Assembly (NCBI GenBank): GCA_937937835.1
Contig: CALDBJ010000094.1
Location: forward strand, 1 to 9,767
DNA length: 9,767 nt
Direction of reading: 5' to 3'
From: an uncultured Collinsella sp.
GTDB lineage: Bacteria > Actinomycetota > Coriobacteriia > Coriobacteriales > Coriobacteriaceae
The notes below the pieces were generated by a model that was given only the letters and a program-made list of their open reading frames with translations, was not told the origin of the DNA and searched no databases. The position numbers were made by a program, and so were the translations under genes. This document shows positions 1 to 5,839 of this stretch, piece after piece; position 1 is the first letter of the stretch; each line of letters begins with the position of its first letter.

Positions 1-1
1 G

Positions 2-169
2 TCGAAGGTCCCTGCATACCGATCTCGGGCAAAAAATCGGGAGTTCTCGATGTTTTCTACGAATGATGGGCGGGGTTATGGGCTGGCAGCGTTTGATTTG
101 CAGGGATATTCGCGGTCTTTGGCATTTATCGTGGCGCCCGAAGCTCTTGGTTATGTTGAATACTCCTAA
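2..169 (+). CDS. Possible 3' end of an unidentified gene (5' end outside window)
   Basis: The second plus-strand frame is open from the window edge to a TAA at 167-169, giving about 55 codons. Its tail reads like a globular C-terminus, with residues such as GYGLAAFDLQGYSRSLAFIV. I do not recognise a family. Codon use is less GC-biased at third positions than in the confirmed genes, so it could be a transferred gene, a decayed one or chance. Its position supports a real gene end: it converges on lemA, and the hairpin at 209-247 lies between the two stops. The upstream flank would settle it. Confidence 0.3.
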   Translation, partial: SKVPAYRSRAKNREFSMFSTNDGRGYGLAAFDLQGYSRSLAFIVAPEALGYVEYS

Positions 170-202
170 AAATGCACGACGCTTAGAGGGGGACCTTCGC
201 GA

Positions 203-247
203 AAAAGGAAACCGCCCCGTCGAAGTATGCATTCGACGGGGCGGTTT
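203..247 (-). terminator. Intrinsic terminator of lemA, possibly bidirectional
   Basis: AAACCGCCCCGTCGAA (209-224) and its exact reverse complement (232-247) form a 16-bp stem with a 7-base loop. Read on the minus strand, the hairpin begins 37 bases after the lemA stop and is followed by CCTTTTTC. On the plus strand the stem itself ends in GGTTT but has no further T run, so termination in that direction would be weaker. Confidence 0.88.
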
Positions 248-283
248 ATGCATTTGGCCGATTAAGGATGCGCTGTCAAACTA

Positions 284-835
284 CTAGAACTTGACGGTCG
301 GGGCCTGGCGGGCTGCTTCGGCGGCCTCGAAGCCCTGGCGCTCCTTAAACTGGAAGATGCCGGCAAAGATGACAGCCGGGAACGTCTGAATGGCGTTGTT
401 GTAGCTGAGCACGCAATCGTTGTAGCTCTGGCGTGCATAGCTAATCTTGTTCTCGGTATCCTCGAGCGATGCCTGCAGCTGCGTAAAGTTGGTGTTTGCC
501 TTAAGATCGGGATAGGCCTCGGCTACGGCGAAGAGCTGACGCAGCGCACCGGTCAGCACGTTGTCGGCTTCCATCTTGGCTTCGGGCGTGGTGGCCTTGA
601 CGGCGGTGTTACGCGCGCTGATCACGGCGGAGAGCGTCTCCTGCTCGTGCTTGGCGTAGCCCTTGACGGTCTCGACCAGGTTGGGGATCAGGTCGTTGCG
701 ACGCTGCAGCTGCGTATCGATGTTCTGCCAGGCGTTATCGATGCGGTTACGCTTGGTGACCATGTTGTTGTAGATGCCGGCGATGGCGCAGGCAATCACA
801 ATGACAACAACGATGCCGATGATGACGGGAAGCAT
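284..835 (-). CDS. lemA: LemA family membrane-anchored protein
   Basis: 183-residue protein with a single hydrophobic N-terminal anchor at about residues 3-22 (rich in I, V and A), followed by the helical LemA domain. Family marks visible are the NRIDNAWQNIDTQLQRRNDL stretch just after the membrane segment, the LVETVKGYAKHEQ helix, the YPDLKAN segment, and TENKISYARQSYND followed by YNNAI and FPAVIFAGIF. Length and order fit the usual 180-190 residue LemA protein. The start at 835 is chosen because GGAG lies 5 bases upstream and the anchor follows at once; the frame extends to 1063 but that part is not protein-like. LemA proteins are widespread but their biochemical role is not settled; the bulk is predicted cytoplasmic or outward-facing helical bundle tethered to the membrane. 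No TPM-domain or HtpX partner is adjacent, so the gene stands alone with its own terminator. Confidence 0.95.
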   Translation of the reverse strand: MLPVIIGIVVVIVIACAIAGIYNNMVTKRNRIDNAWQNIDTQLQRRNDLIPNLVETVKGYAKHEQETLSAVISARNTAVKATTPEAKMEADNVLTGALRQLFAVAEAYPDLKANTNFTQLQASLEDTENKISYARQSYNDCVLSYNNAIQTFPAVIFAGIFQFKERQGFEAAEAARQAPTVKF

Positions 836-896
836 GATGTCTCCGTTTCGAATGGCCGCGGCGGCATGCGCCAGCTGCCGTTGGTATAACGCTACT

Positions 897-926
897 AGTA
901 TACCCGCAACGTTTTGTCGTGCCGAA
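897..926 (-). promoter_or_regulatory. Candidate promoter of lemA
   Basis: On the minus strand, TATACT (897-902) is a good -10 hexamer. TTCGGC lies 18 bases upstream as a weak -35 (921-926). This would give a leader of about 55 bases before the ATG at 835. The -10 match is convincing but the -35 is poor. Confidence 0.4.
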
Positions 927-983
927 CTTTCCGGTAAGCGTTGTGTTTTCGGCGGGGTTGGCACCGGGGCAAAGCGCGCGAGG

Positions 984-999
984 TACAGGTGTAAGATAT
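984..999 (+). promoter_or_regulatory. Palindrome plus -10 element in front of the TetR-type gene
   Basis: TACAGGTGTA (984-993) is a perfect TACANNTGTA palindrome. It overlaps TAAGATAT (992-999), an 8-mer also found at the presumed -10 of ffs and of the flavodoxin gene. No good -35 is visible at the right distance. The overlap suggests an operator sitting on the promoter, about 40-55 bases before the start codon. Confidence 0.4.
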
Positions 1000-1034
1000 G
1001 CGACAGATTGACGAGTGTTGTCTTTGCCCTGAGG

Positions 1035-1631
1035 ATGGCGATACCAGTGGACCTTCGCATCAAGAAAACCTACCGCGCCCTGTTCGATGCCTTTACCGAG
1101 CTTCTCGAGGAGCATCGTTTTGAGGACCTGACGGTTGCCATGCTGTGCGACCGCGCCATGATTCGCCGCACGACGTTCTACAAGCACTTTCGCGACAAGA
1201 ACGATTACTTTGCCTTTTATATCGATGAGCTCATGTCGGGCTTGCCGCAAAAACAGCCCGATGAGGCCGGCGCGGTATCTGCCGAGGACGTGCGCGCGCT
1301 TCGGCACGCGATTTTGGACGATGCCATGGATTTGATTCTGGCGCACGAGCGGCTCATGGATAACATTTTGGCAAGCAGCATGTCGGGCATGTTGACCAAC
1401 GTTATTTGCGACCGCATTGCCCGCTCCATCCGCGAGCGTGTGATGAACGTGCTTGCCGAGGATGCCCTGGCCCCCGTGTCACTCGAGACGACGTCTGAGT
1501 TTGTCGCCGGCGGTATTATTCGACTTTTCACGATATGGTGGGAATCGGGCCACGATCTTGAGCGTCGACCTGAGATAGCCGATGTGGTCGATGCACTGTT
1601 TGAGCGGACCATGACACCGGTGCATCACTAG
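1035..1631 (+). CDS. TetR/AcrR family transcriptional regulator
   Basis: 198-residue one-domain-plus-sensor regulator. The N-terminal DNA-binding domain follows the TetR pattern: RIKKTYRALFDAFTELL (helix 1), FEDLTVAMLCDRA (helix 2), then the recognition part RRTTFYKHFRDKNDYF at about residues 44-59. The remaining residues form the helical effector domain, ending with a segment rich in aromatic and hydrophobic residues (IIRLFTIWWESG). The general layout resembles the DhaS-like branch of TetR proteins, but that placement is uncertain. Two starts compete: ATG 1035 has GAGG directly abutting it, which is too close for a normal ribosome site, whereas GTG 1047 has GAGG 12 bases upstream and gives an N-terminus (DLRIKKT) that matches the family better. 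The true protein may therefore be 194 residues. The gene is divergent from lemA and convergent with tRNA-Ser. Its target is unknown; autoregulation through the palindrome at 984-993 is possible. Confidence 0.9.
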   Translation: MAIPVDLRIKKTYRALFDAFTELLEEHRFEDLTVAMLCDRAMIRRTTFYKHFRDKNDYFAFYIDELMSGLPQKQPDEAGAVSAEDVRALRHAILDDAMDLILAHERLMDNILASSMSGMLTNVICDRIARSIRERVMNVLAEDALAPVSLETTSEFVAGGIIRLFTIWWESGHDLERRPEIADVVDALFERTMTPVHH

Positions 1632-1634
1632 GAG

Positions 1635-1724
1635 TGGCGGAGAGAGGGGGATTCGAACCCCCGGAACGCTCTCGCGCTCAACGGTTTTCAAGACCGCCGC
1701 ATTCAACCGCTCTGCCATCTCTCC
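1635..1724 (-). tRNA. tRNA-Ser(UGA), CCA encoded
   Basis: On the minus strand the acceptor GGAGAGA (1724-1718) pairs perfectly with TCTCTCC (1645-1639), followed by discriminator G and a gene-encoded CCA (1637-1635). The anticodon loop CTTGAAA carries TGA (1690-1688), which reads UCA serine codons. The T arm has GGTTCGAATCC. The long variable arm (GAGCGCGAGAGCGTT region) marks a class II serine tRNA, and 90 bases including CCA is normal for it. The 3' end lies 3 bases from the stop of the convergent TetR-type gene. Confidence 0.97.
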
Positions 1725-1734
1725 GTGAGTCGTA

Positions 1735-1740
1735 ATGATA
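1735..1740 (-). promoter_or_regulatory. Candidate -10 of the tRNA-Ser promoter
   Basis: TATCAT on the minus strand ends 10 bases before the first tRNA base, a fitting place for a -10 element. No convincing -35 is seen 16-18 bases further up. The 51-base gap between the tRNA and the tadA fusion gene must hold both divergent promoters or place one inside a gene. Confidence 0.4.
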
Positions 1741-1775
1741 GCATCGTTTTGGATTTGCAACAGGGAAGGCGAACG

Positions 1776-3557
1776 ATGACGATCACCGAAATCGATGAGA
1801 AGTTCATGCGTGAGGCGCTGGCCGAGGCGCGCGCCGCCGCTGCGGTGGGCGAGGTGCCGATTGGTGCCGTGGTAGTGCGCGCGGGTGAGATTGTCGCGCG
1901 GGCGCATAATCGCCGCGAGCTCGACCAGGACCCTTCGGCGCATGCCGAGTTTTCGGCCCTGTGCGCCGCCGCGCAGTCGCTCGGTCGTTGGCGCCTTTCC
2001 GATTGTACGGTCTACGTGACGCTCGAGCCCTGCTGCATGTGTGCGGGGCTTATGGTTAACGCGCGCGTGGGGCGCTGCGTGTACGGCGCGGCTGATGCTA
2101 AAGCGGGCGCTCTGGGATCGCTATACGACCTCAATGCCGATTCGCGCCTGAATCATCGGTTTAATGTGACCGCCGGCGTCCTGGCAGACGAGTGTCGCGC
2201 GGTGCTAAGTGGTTATTTTAGTGGGCTGCGTGGCGCCGATGGTGCTGGCTGCGGTTGTGGGGCCGATCTTGAGGCGCATACCGCCCACGCCGAGGCGCTT
2301 GCGGGTGTTGGGGATCTCGCTGGCGAGACGCTCGACTTTGGCTCCGTGCAGCGCCGGCCCCGTCGTGTGCTGTTGGCGATTGATTCCTTTAAGGGCAGCG
2401 TTTCGAGTGCACAGGCGGAGGCGGCGGTTGCCGAAGGTGTGCGCCGCGTGTGGCCCGATGCCGAGGTGCGTGCATTGCCACTGGCAGATGGTGGCGAGGG
2501 AACGCTCGACGCCATCGCCGCGCGCGGCGGTGAGGTCGTGGCAGGTGAAGTCGCAGGCCCCTTGGGCGACCGCGTGTCTGCCCGGATGCTGGTGGACGGC
2601 GAGCACGAGTCGGCTGTTATTGAGATGGCCGAGGCGGCGGGTATTGGGTATTCGCCCTGCACGGAATCGGCGGCGTTGGCCGCTACGACCTATGGCGTGG
2701 GCGAGCTCATGCTTCGCGCGGTCCGTGCTGGGGCAAAGACTATCTATATTGGTCTGGGCGGCAGTGCCACCAACGACGGTGGCGCCGGCATGCTGCAGGC
2801 GCTGGGTGCCCACCTTGTCGATGAGTGCGGCTGCAATATCGCCCCAGGTCTCGCGGGCCTTGAACACGTGGCGAGTATCGATTTGGCACCCGCGCTTCGG
2901 GCGCTGAATGGCGCGCGTGTCGTGGTGCTTTCCGATGTCGAGAATCCGCTCGTGGGGCGTCGAGGCGCACTGGCAGTGTTTGGCGGGCAGAAGGGTCTGC
3001 CGGCGGGTGATGCCGAGGTACTGTGCAGGTACGACAGCTGGATGGTCGACTATGGCCGCCTGCTCGATACGGCGATTGCCGAGGCACGGGCTCAGGGGTT
3101 GTTGCGCGTGCCCGAGGGTGTGCGGACATTTGGCTCGGTGCTCGGTGTGCCCGGTGCCGGCGCCGCTGGCGGCCTGGGCGCCGCGCTGCTAGCGCTCGGT
3201 GCGGAGCTGCGCTCGGGCGTGGAGACGGTGCTTGATCTGATTGGGTTTGACGAGCGCGTGCGCGATGTCGACCTGGTCATTACAGGCGAGGGCAACATGG
3301 ACGAGCAATCCGCTGCCGGCAAGGCGCCGGTGGGCGTGGCCCGTCGTGCCAAGCGCTATGGCAAGCCGGTGGTCGCCGTCGTGGGCGGTCGCGCTGACAA
3401 CCTAGATGCGGTGTATGGGCAGGGCGTCGACCTGGTTTTGCCGGTCTGCCGCAAGCCCATGGGCCTTGAGCTGGCACTCGATCCCCAAGAAGCCACAACC
3501 AACCTCATCTGCGCCGGTGAAGCAGCCGTCCGATCCTTCGACCTTGGCCGCATCTAA
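1776..3557 (+). CDS. tadA: Fused TadA tRNA adenosine deaminase - glycerate kinase
   Basis: 593-residue two-domain protein. Residues 1-150 are a full TadA, the deaminase that converts A34 to inosine in tRNA-Arg(ACG). The zinc and catalytic residues are all present: H56-A-E58 in DPSAHAEF and C86-x-x-C89 in TLEPCCMCAG, almost the same numbering as in E. coli TadA. The family tail DAKAGALGSLYDL...NHRFNVTAGVLADEC is also intact. Residues 151-197 are a Gly/Ala-rich linker. Residues 198-593 are a full glycerate kinase of the GlxK/GarK family (about 380 residues alone). Marks are IDSFKGSVSS, LPLADGGEGT, GLGGSATNDGGAGM, LSDVENPLVG, GAAGGLGAALLALGAEL and DLVITGEGNMDEQSAAGKAP. This enzyme phosphorylates D-glycerate with ATP. 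The start at 1776 has AGGGAAGG 6 bases upstream. No stop, frameshift or good internal ribosome site lies in the linker; GTG 2346 and GTG 2367 are in frame but lack one. The fusion is read directly from the sequence. Why the two activities are joined is unknown. Confidence 0.93.
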   Translation: MTITEIDEKFMREALAEARAAAAVGEVPIGAVVVRAGEIVARAHNRRELDQDPSAHAEFSALCAAAQSLGRWRLSDCTVYVTLEPCCMCAGLMVNARVGRCVYGAADAKAGALGSLYDLNADSRLNHRFNVTAGVLADECRAVLSGYFSGLRGADGAGCGCGADLEAHTAHAEALAGVGDLAGETLDFGSVQRRPRRVLLAIDSFKGSVSSAQAEAAVAEGVRRVWPDAEVRALPLADGGEGTLDAIAARGGEVVAGEVAGPLGDRVSARMLVDGEHESAVIEMAEAAGIGYSPCTESAALAATTYGVGELMLRAVRAGAKTIYIGLGGSATNDGGAGMLQALGAHLVDECGCNIAPGLAGLEHVASIDLAPALRALNGARVVVLSDVENPLVGRRGALAVFGGQKGLPAGDAEVLCRYDSWMVDYGRLLDTAIAEARAQGLLRVPEGVRTFGSVLGVPGAGAAGGLGAALLALGAELRSGVETVLDLIGFDERVRDVDLVITGEGNMDEQSAAGKAPVGVARRAKRYGKPVVAVVGGRADNLDAVYGQGVDLVLPVCRKPMGLELALDPQEATTNLICAGEAAVRSFDLGRI

Positions 3558-3593
3558 AAGTAGTCAAAAAAGCCCCGTCCCAAATTAGCTACC

Positions 3594-3622
3594 TTGCCCC
3601 ATCGGGCGGGAGCGGGTAAGAT
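3594..3622 (+). promoter_or_regulatory. Promoter of the SRP RNA gene
   Basis: TTGCCC (3594-3599) and TAAGAT (3617-3622) are separated by 17 bases, each matching four of six consensus positions. Transcription would begin near 3629, a few bases before the SRP stem at 3639. The -10 is part of the recurring 8-mer TAAGATAT. Confidence 0.6.
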
Positions 3623-3638
3623 ATATCGAGCGCCTAGC

Positions 3639-3739
3639 GCGTTCGATGGGTTCGGATGACGACATGTTCCGAATCTGGTCAGGTCCGGAAGGAAGCAGCC
3701 ATAAGGAGCCTCTGTCGGGCATCCGAATCCATCGAGCGC
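3639..3739 (+). ncRNA. ffs: Signal recognition particle RNA, small bacterial (4.5S) type
   Basis: The conserved apical domain is unmistakable: GGTCAGGTCCGGAAGGAAGC, continuing AGCC (3677-3700), with a GGAA tetraloop at 3687-3690 closed by CC/GG and the asymmetric internal loop bound by Ffh. The outer stem pairs 3639-3658 with 3720-3739 over 20 positions, with two G-U pairs. About 101 bases without an Alu domain is the short form found in most Gram-negatives and actinobacteria. The RNA binds Ffh and delivers ribosomes making membrane proteins to FtsY. The exact ends are inferred from the pairing. Confidence 0.95.
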
Positions 3740-3752
3740 ACGGGCGCTTTTT
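3735..3752 (+). terminator. Terminator of the SRP RNA gene, sharing bases with its closing stem
   Basis: AGCGC (3735-3739), loop ACGG, GCGCT (3744-3748), then a T run to 3752. The left arm is also the last five bases of the SRP outer stem, so terminator and mature fold exclude each other at this point. Confidence 0.7.
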
Positions 3753-3889
3753 GGTGCCGGGCCATGTCGTCCAAAAATCACCCGTAAGGGCGCGTTTATC
3801 TGAACAATTCAATCCCGTGCTTTGTGGAACTCGCTGGCTTTGCCAAAGCATTGGCGGCTACGGGCCTTGGGTGCTAGTGACCGTTGCCC

Positions 3890-3901
3890 TTACATCTGTA
3901 A
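3890..3901 (+). promoter_or_regulatory. Palindromic operator-like site before the ABC exporter operon
   Basis: TTACATCTGTAA is a perfect inverted repeat (TTACA, two bases, TGTAA). It contains TACANNTGTA, the core of the cop box bound by CopY and related BlaI-type repressors in Firmicutes. It lies 82 bases before the exporter start codon. A near copy lies in front of the flavodoxin gene. No clear -35/-10 pair is seen here; CTTACG/TACTAT (3909-3914, 3933-3938) is a weak option. The regulator is not in the window. Confidence 0.4.
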
Positions 3902-3921
3902 CGAGTTGCTTACGTATCTTC

Positions 3922-3982
3922 AGGGCTCTCCGTACTATCATGAATCAGATTGAAGAGAGATGATGATAGGGAGCGCCTTTTT
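3922..3982 (+). promoter_or_regulatory. Leader with terminator-like hairpin and overlapping mini-ORFs before the ABC exporter operon
   Basis: The stem has 3935-3941 pairing with 3963-3969 (7 bp), a 3-base bulge, 3928-3931 with 3970-3973 (4 bp), one mismatch, then 3924-3926 with 3975-3977 (3 bp). A 21-base loop closes it. TTTTT (3978-3982) follows and abuts the ATG at 3983, as in an intrinsic terminator. The ribosome site of the exporter (GGGAG, 3969-3973) is inside the stem. Two mini-ORFs lie here: 3940-3963 (MNQIEER) and 3960-3986 (MMIGSAFL). The first overlaps the second, and the second overlaps the exporter gene, each through ATGA. Neither mini-ORF has a strong ribosome site. The fold and overlaps are seen; attenuation or coupling is inferred. 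Confidence 0.45.
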
Positions 3983-5839
3983 ATGATTGAGCTGCTCAGG
4001 CGTTTTGGCGGTAAGTTTCGCCGGTATATGGTGATTGGCCCTGCGTGCAAGTTGATCGAAGTGATCTTCGACCTGCTGACGCCGCTGGTGATTGCCCAGA
4101 TGATCGATAAGGGCATCGGCTCGCACGACGTGAACGCCGTTATCCACTACGGCATGGTACTTGGCGCCATGGCTGTGATCGGCATCTCGTTTACGCTCGT
4201 CTGCCAAAAGATGGCGGCGCTCACCTCGCAGGGCATGGGCACCGACATTCGCGGCGCACTCTACCGGCACATCAACAAGCTGAGCTATGCCGAGCTCGAC
4301 CGCTTTGGCACGCCGTCGCTCATCACGCGCATTACCAACGACGTTAACCAGGTGCAGCTCGCCGTGGCGCTGGGCGTGCGCATGCTCATCCGCTGGCCTT
4401 TCCTGGCGGTGGGTTCCATGGTTGCGGCCCTTGCCATCGACCTTAAGCTCGGCATGATCTTTTTGATTTGCACGCCCGCCATCGGCCTGGTGTTTTGGCT
4501 TGTCATGGCGCGCTGCATCCCGTACTACAAGCAGCTGCAGGCAAAGCTCGATCGCATCGCGCTTATTTGCCGCGAGGGACTTTCGGGCGCCCGCGTGGTC
4601 CGGGCGTTTGTGCGCGAGGACCACGAGCGCGAGCGTTTTGCCCAGGCGGCCGATGACCAGGCGCGTGTCGCAATCGCGGTGGGCAAGCTCTCGTCGATTC
4701 TCAACCCCGTCACGTTTTTGGTGATGAACCTGGGCGTGTGCGCCATCCTGTGGGTGGGCGGCATTCAGGTCAACGTGGGCGAGCTCACGCAAGGCCAGGT
4801 CATGGCGTTCGTCAACTACATGACGCAGACCCTGACCTCCATCGTGTATGTCGCCAACCTGGTCGTGGTCTTTACCAAGGCGAGCGCCAGTGCGTCGCGC
4901 ATCAACGAGGTGCTCAATTGTGAGCCGAGCATTACCGACGAGGGCAACCAGCCGGTCGCGCTGCCCAAGCCGAGCGAACTGGCGGGTGGCGCTGTTTCGG
5001 TCCCGGCGCTGAGCTTTGACCATGCGAGTTTTTCGTTTGGCGCGGGCGCGGCAAATGCCGTGAGCGATGTGACCTTGGAGCTGCCGGTGGGCAAAACCCT
5101 CGGCATTATCGGCGGCACGGGCAGCGGTAAGTCGACGCTCGTCTCGCTTATCCCGCGCCTGTACGACACGGGCGTCGGCAGCGTGAGCATAATGGGTACC
5201 GACGTGCGCGCCTGGCCGCTCGATCAGCTGCGCCATGTGGTCGCGACCGTACCGCAACGCGCGTCGCTCGTGAGCGGCACAATCCGCAGCAACCTGACCT
5301 GGCGCGACGAGTCGGCAACCGATGAGGAACTGTGGGCGGCGCTCGATATAGCGCAGGCCAGCGAGTTCGTGCGCAACAAGCCGCAGGGGCTCGACGCCCC
5401 GGTCGAGGCGGGCGGCAAGAATTTCAGCGGCGGTCAGCGCCAGCGCCTGACCATTGCGCGTGCTCTGGTGGGCTCGCCGCAGATTCTGATCATGGACGAT
5501 TCCGCCTCGGCGCTCGACTTTAAGACCGACGCGGCGCTTCGCCACGCCATCCGCGAGCGCAGCGTACGCGGTGCCGCCGCGGGCGGGCTCCCGCTGACCA
5601 CGGTGATCGTGAGCCAGCGCGTCTCGACCGTTCGCGATGCCGACATGATCTGCGTGCTCGACCACGGCTCGGTCGCGGGCCTGGGTACGCACGACGAGCT
5701 GTACGCAAGCTGCCAACTCTATCGCGAGATTTGCCAGTCGCAGCTTCGCCGCGAGGAGCTCGAGGGTCAGCAGGGGAGCGCGACGCCCACGTCCGTCCCA
5801 ACCGCCCCCGCATCCGTCTGCGCAAAGGAGGGCTGTTAA
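3983..5839 (+). CDS. ABC exporter half-transporter with degenerate ATPase site (heterodimer subunit 1)
   Basis: 618-residue half-transporter, transmembrane domain (about residues 15-310, six helices expected) followed by the nucleotide-binding domain (about 345-590). Visible motifs are Walker A GGTGSGKST (377-385) and signature FSGGQ (481-485). Walker B is ILIMDD (501-506), with D506 in place of the catalytic glutamate. The switch position is Q545 in VSQRVST, where histidine is usual. This combination marks the degenerate subunit of heterodimeric exporters such as TM287 or BmrC. Its intact signature would complete the active site of the partner. The last 25 residues are a disordered S/T/P/A tail. 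The start at 3983 has GGGAG 9 bases upstream; an in-frame TTG at 3950 lacks one. The stop abuts the start of the second subunit, so the two form one operon. Multidrug or lipid export is likely from the family; the substrate cannot be told. Confidence 0.96.
   Translation: MIELLRRFGGKFRRYMVIGPACKLIEVIFDLLTPLVIAQMIDKGIGSHDVNAVIHYGMVLGAMAVIGISFTLVCQKMAALTSQGMGTDIRGALYRHINKLSYAELDRFGTPSLITRITNDVNQVQLAVALGVRMLIRWPFLAVGSMVAALAIDLKLGMIFLICTPAIGLVFWLVMARCIPYYKQLQAKLDRIALICREGLSGARVVRAFVREDHERERFAQAADDQARVAIAVGKLSSILNPVTFLVMNLGVCAILWVGGIQVNVGELTQGQVMAFVNYMTQTLTSIVYVANLVVVFTKASASASRINEVLNCEPSITDEGNQPVALPKPSELAGGAVSVPALSFDHASFSFGAGAANAVSDVTLELPVGKTLGIIGGTGSGKSTLVSLIPRLYDTGVGSVSIMGTDVRAWPLDQLRHVVATVPQRASLVSGTIRSNLTWRDESATDEELWAALDIAQASEFVRNKPQGLDAPVEAGGKNFSGGQRQRLTIARALVGSPQILIMDDSASALDFKTDAALRHAIRERSVRGAAAGGLPLTTVIVSQRVSTVRDADMICVLDHGSVAGLGTHDELYASCQLYREICQSQLRREELEGQQGSATPTSVPTAPASVCAKEGC

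Noticed and set aside
63..287. 74-codon plus-strand frame at the left end
   Set aside because: It runs through the lemA terminator and overlaps the lemA end; its composition is not protein-like.
774..1034. Upstream extension of the TetR-type frame
   Set aside because: It overlaps the lemA start and both promoters; the encoded residues are not protein-like, and family length fits a start at 1035 or 1047.
3819..3855. Small stems (TGCTTTG/CAAAGCA and GCCAA/TTGGC) between ffs and the exporter operon
   Set aside because: They are short, mutually exclusive and probably upstream of the operon's transcription start; not enough to call a riboswitch. The rest of 3753-3889 shows nothing else.
3646..3963. 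105-codon frame covering the SRP RNA
   Set aside because: The first 94 bases are the ffs RNA gene. Only the last seven codons (MNQIEER) are considered, as a mini-ORF in the exporter leader.
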